The notes under the pieces are model-generated. The model saw only the letters and a list, made by a program, of their open reading frames with translations. It searched no databases and was not told the origin of the DNA. A DNA stretch of 33,040 nt from Mesostigma viride (lineage: Eukaryota; Streptophyta; Mesostigmatophyceae; Mesostigmatales; Mesostigmataceae): the NCBI GenBank assembly GCA_009746045.1, contig RPFO01001294.1, positions 1 through 33,040 of the forward strand, given 5' to 3'. This document shows, in pieces, positions 31,803-33,040 of the stretch (within the stretch, counting starts at the first letter, position 1; each line of letters opens with the position of its first letter). A program made the translations under genes and the position numbers.

Positions 31803-32250
31803 ACAAGATGGCGATGGTCGTCGCCGGCAGCTCGACAAGTTCAGGGCAGCACGAAATAAGACAGGCAAGCCGACGCTGGCGCTCATCCCAATGAGGCCAT
31901 TCATCCGAAGCAGCCTCCATAACCTGGCCGCTCTTAGGGTGGCGAATCGGGGCGTCGTTGTCATTGCGGAGCTTCAGCACGCTTGTCACAGCGGCGTCAT
32001 TGTAGGCGAGTAAGGTATCGATGTCTGCCAGGCTCAAACGCTGGCCTGGCATGTAGAATGAGGAAGAAATGGCGTCCGGCAAGGAGGTTTCAGCAGCTAT
32101 CGGAGTTGCTTCCGAAGTTGCTTCCGAAGTCTTGGATCGCTTGTTAGCGGCGTTCTTGGCGACGACAATGTCGTGGGCGATTTTGTTTGCAGCAATCTGG
32201 GCATCAATAGAATCGGCGGCAAGAGCTGAAGACGATGCGGGGACCTCCAT
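31803..32250 (-). CDS. Unrecognised first exon, 149 codons
   Basis: ATG at 32250 (context GTAGCTATGG) opens a frame that reaches a consensus donor TTGT|GTAAGT at 31802, which makes it a plausible first exon. The protein is Ala- and Ser-rich at the N-terminus with a Lys-rich helical stretch (IAANKIAHDIVVAKNAANKR). It then has PGQRLSLADIDTLLAYNDAA, a DEWPHWDERQRRLACLISCC block and PELVELPATTIAILCK. I recognise no family. No downstream exon was found: the next 700 bp is minisatellite and palindrome array. If it belongs to the right CACTA element it occupies the place of the left element's transposase but on the opposite strand. It may be a captured or broken gene fragment. Confidence 0.35.
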
Positions 32251-32462
32251 AGCTACGTTTAATAGCACCTAGACGAGGGCAGGGGGCGCAGGCACACTGA
32301 TCACGTGCGTGGTGCCGCCATAATGTGCAGAAAAATAGCGAGATCTGCTGGGCAGGCCGCTGGCGATAACTTGCGAAATCCTGGGCGATGGCTGCCAAAA
32401 ATTAGATCGGCGTGTTCGTCATCAAAAGGCGAGTCTATTGCAATTTACCCGACCAAATTTCA

Positions 32463-32717
32463 TCATGGATGGAGGAGGGAGGGAGGGAGGGAGGGAGGGA
32501 GGAGGGAGGGAGGGAGGGAGGGAGGGAGGGAGGGAGGGAGGGAGGGAGGGAGGGAGGGGGAGGGAGGGAGGGAGGGAGGAGAGGAGGGAGGGAGGGAGGG
32601 AGGGAGGAGGGAGGGAGGGAGGAGGGAGGAGGAGGGAGGGGGAGGGAGGGAGGAGGGAGGGAGGAGGGAGGAGGGAGGAGGGAGGGAGGGAGGGAGGGAG
32701 GGAGGGAGGAGGAGGGG
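32463..32717. repeat. (GGGA)n purine tract with GGA variants
   Basis: A 250-bp strand-asymmetric purine run, almost purely G and A, made of GGGA and GGA units. It could adopt triplex or G-quadruplex structures. The Gly/Arg/Glu-rich frames across it are artefacts. Confidence 0.95.
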
Positions 32718-32756
32718 ATGGATGGATGGATGGATGGATGGATGGATGGATGGATG
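32718..32756. repeat. (GGAT)n microsatellite, about 10 units
   Basis: A short run of the same 4-bp unit that forms the 610-bp tract at 26875-27484. Confidence 0.95.
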
Positions 32757-32758
32757 TT

Positions 32759-32836
32759 CTTAATTAATTAATTAATTAGTTAATTAATTAATTAATTAAT
32801 TAATTAATTAATTAATTAATTAATTAATTAATTAAT
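32759..32836. repeat. (TTAA)n microsatellite
   Basis: About 19 copies of TTAA with one G interruption near 32779. The unit is the same as in LINE tails in this window, but no LINE stem-loop is seen next to it. Confidence 0.95.
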
Positions 32837-33040
32837 GGTCAAATTAAAGGCAATCGTGGTACATGAAGCGAGACAAATCATGCCTGGACGCATGGCGATG
32901 TAAGAGCCCCCCTCCCCCACGCCAGGAGGAAGGGGTGCGTGACTGAGTAGAGTAGTTAGGATTTTGTATTAAGAGAGACAACTTTGTATATTATCAAGGA
33001 GACAACTTTGTATATAAGATTAGAGTGAGATCAGCTAGTC
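32837..33040. other. No supported gene
   Basis: Short terminal stretch with a repeated GAGACAACTTTGTATA motif near 32975-33015; nothing else is seen. Confidence 0.4.

Larger units (their letters stand above)
27485..33040. mobile_element. CACTA element of the same family, left end, facing the first
   Basis: It starts CACTAGGAGTTAATTTTACG at 27485, directly after the GGAT tract, and has the same hairpin and subterminal array as the element ending at 7067. A palindrome array identical in type to 3920-4250 lies inside, in mirrored orientation (31070-31664). The accessory gene expected between them was not found, so this is probably a non-autonomous or rearranged member. The right end is not in the window, so the extent is inferred. 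Confidence 0.6.

Noticed and set aside
32305-32771. Gly/Arg/Glu-rich proteins
   Set aside because: Translation of the GGGA purine tract; open in three frames.

Overview
This is a eukaryotic, repeat-dominated window. Nearly everything recognisable is transposable-element DNA or tandem repeat; I see no tRNA, rRNA, CRISPR array, bacterial-type operon or convincing housekeeping gene. GT-AG introns keep the reading frame in two genes, and cut-and-paste DNA transposons, a Ty3/gypsy element, LINEs and very long microsatellites are all present. The element mix would suit a large, repeat-rich genome such as that of a green alga or streptophyte, but that placement is a low-confidence guess.

Layout. 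(1) 1-7067: right-hand part of a CACTA (EnSpm-like) DNA transposon. It carries a Tnp2/Plavaka-like transposase on the minus strand (340-3524, at least three exons) and a divergent three-exon accessory gene on the plus strand (4440-6007). An array of palindromic 25-mers lies between them (3920-4250). A roughly 700-bp subterminal array of TTACCGG-type motifs follows (6370-7030), ending in TAGTG at 7067. (2) 7068-10894: a frameshifted LINE reverse transcriptase cut by the CACTA end, followed by several 5'-truncated LINE 3' ends that share a stem-loop. (3) 10895-15699: the 3' portion of a minus-strand Ty3/gypsy element (LTR, polypurine tract, an extra 3' ORF, integrase with chromodomain-like tail). 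A smaller inverted-repeat element sits inside the LTR, and a second CACTA-like end at 15700 interrupts pol. (4) 15700-20107: minisatellites and microsatellites without supported genes. (5) 20108-24818: a complete hAT transposon with CAGTG termini and a perfect 8-bp target-site duplication, inserted in a satellite-like array; its transposase has one frame break at a C9 run. (6) 24819-27484: the rest of that array, LINE 3' ends in reverse orientation, and a 610-bp uninterrupted GGAT tract. (7) 27485-33040: the left end of a second CACTA element of the same family, facing the first, with the same subterminal array and a mirrored copy of the palindromic array (31070-31664), plus a large 50-55 bp minisatellite and an unrecognised minus-strand ORF.

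The most interesting structure is the pair of CACTA ends facing each other across 20.4 kb. Both elements share subterminal repeats and a distinctive palindrome array that, in the left copy, sits exactly between two divergent element genes and so looks like a shared bidirectional control region. Sharp boundaries also allow a partial order of nested insertions to be read. All family names come from reading motifs by eye; no database search was done.
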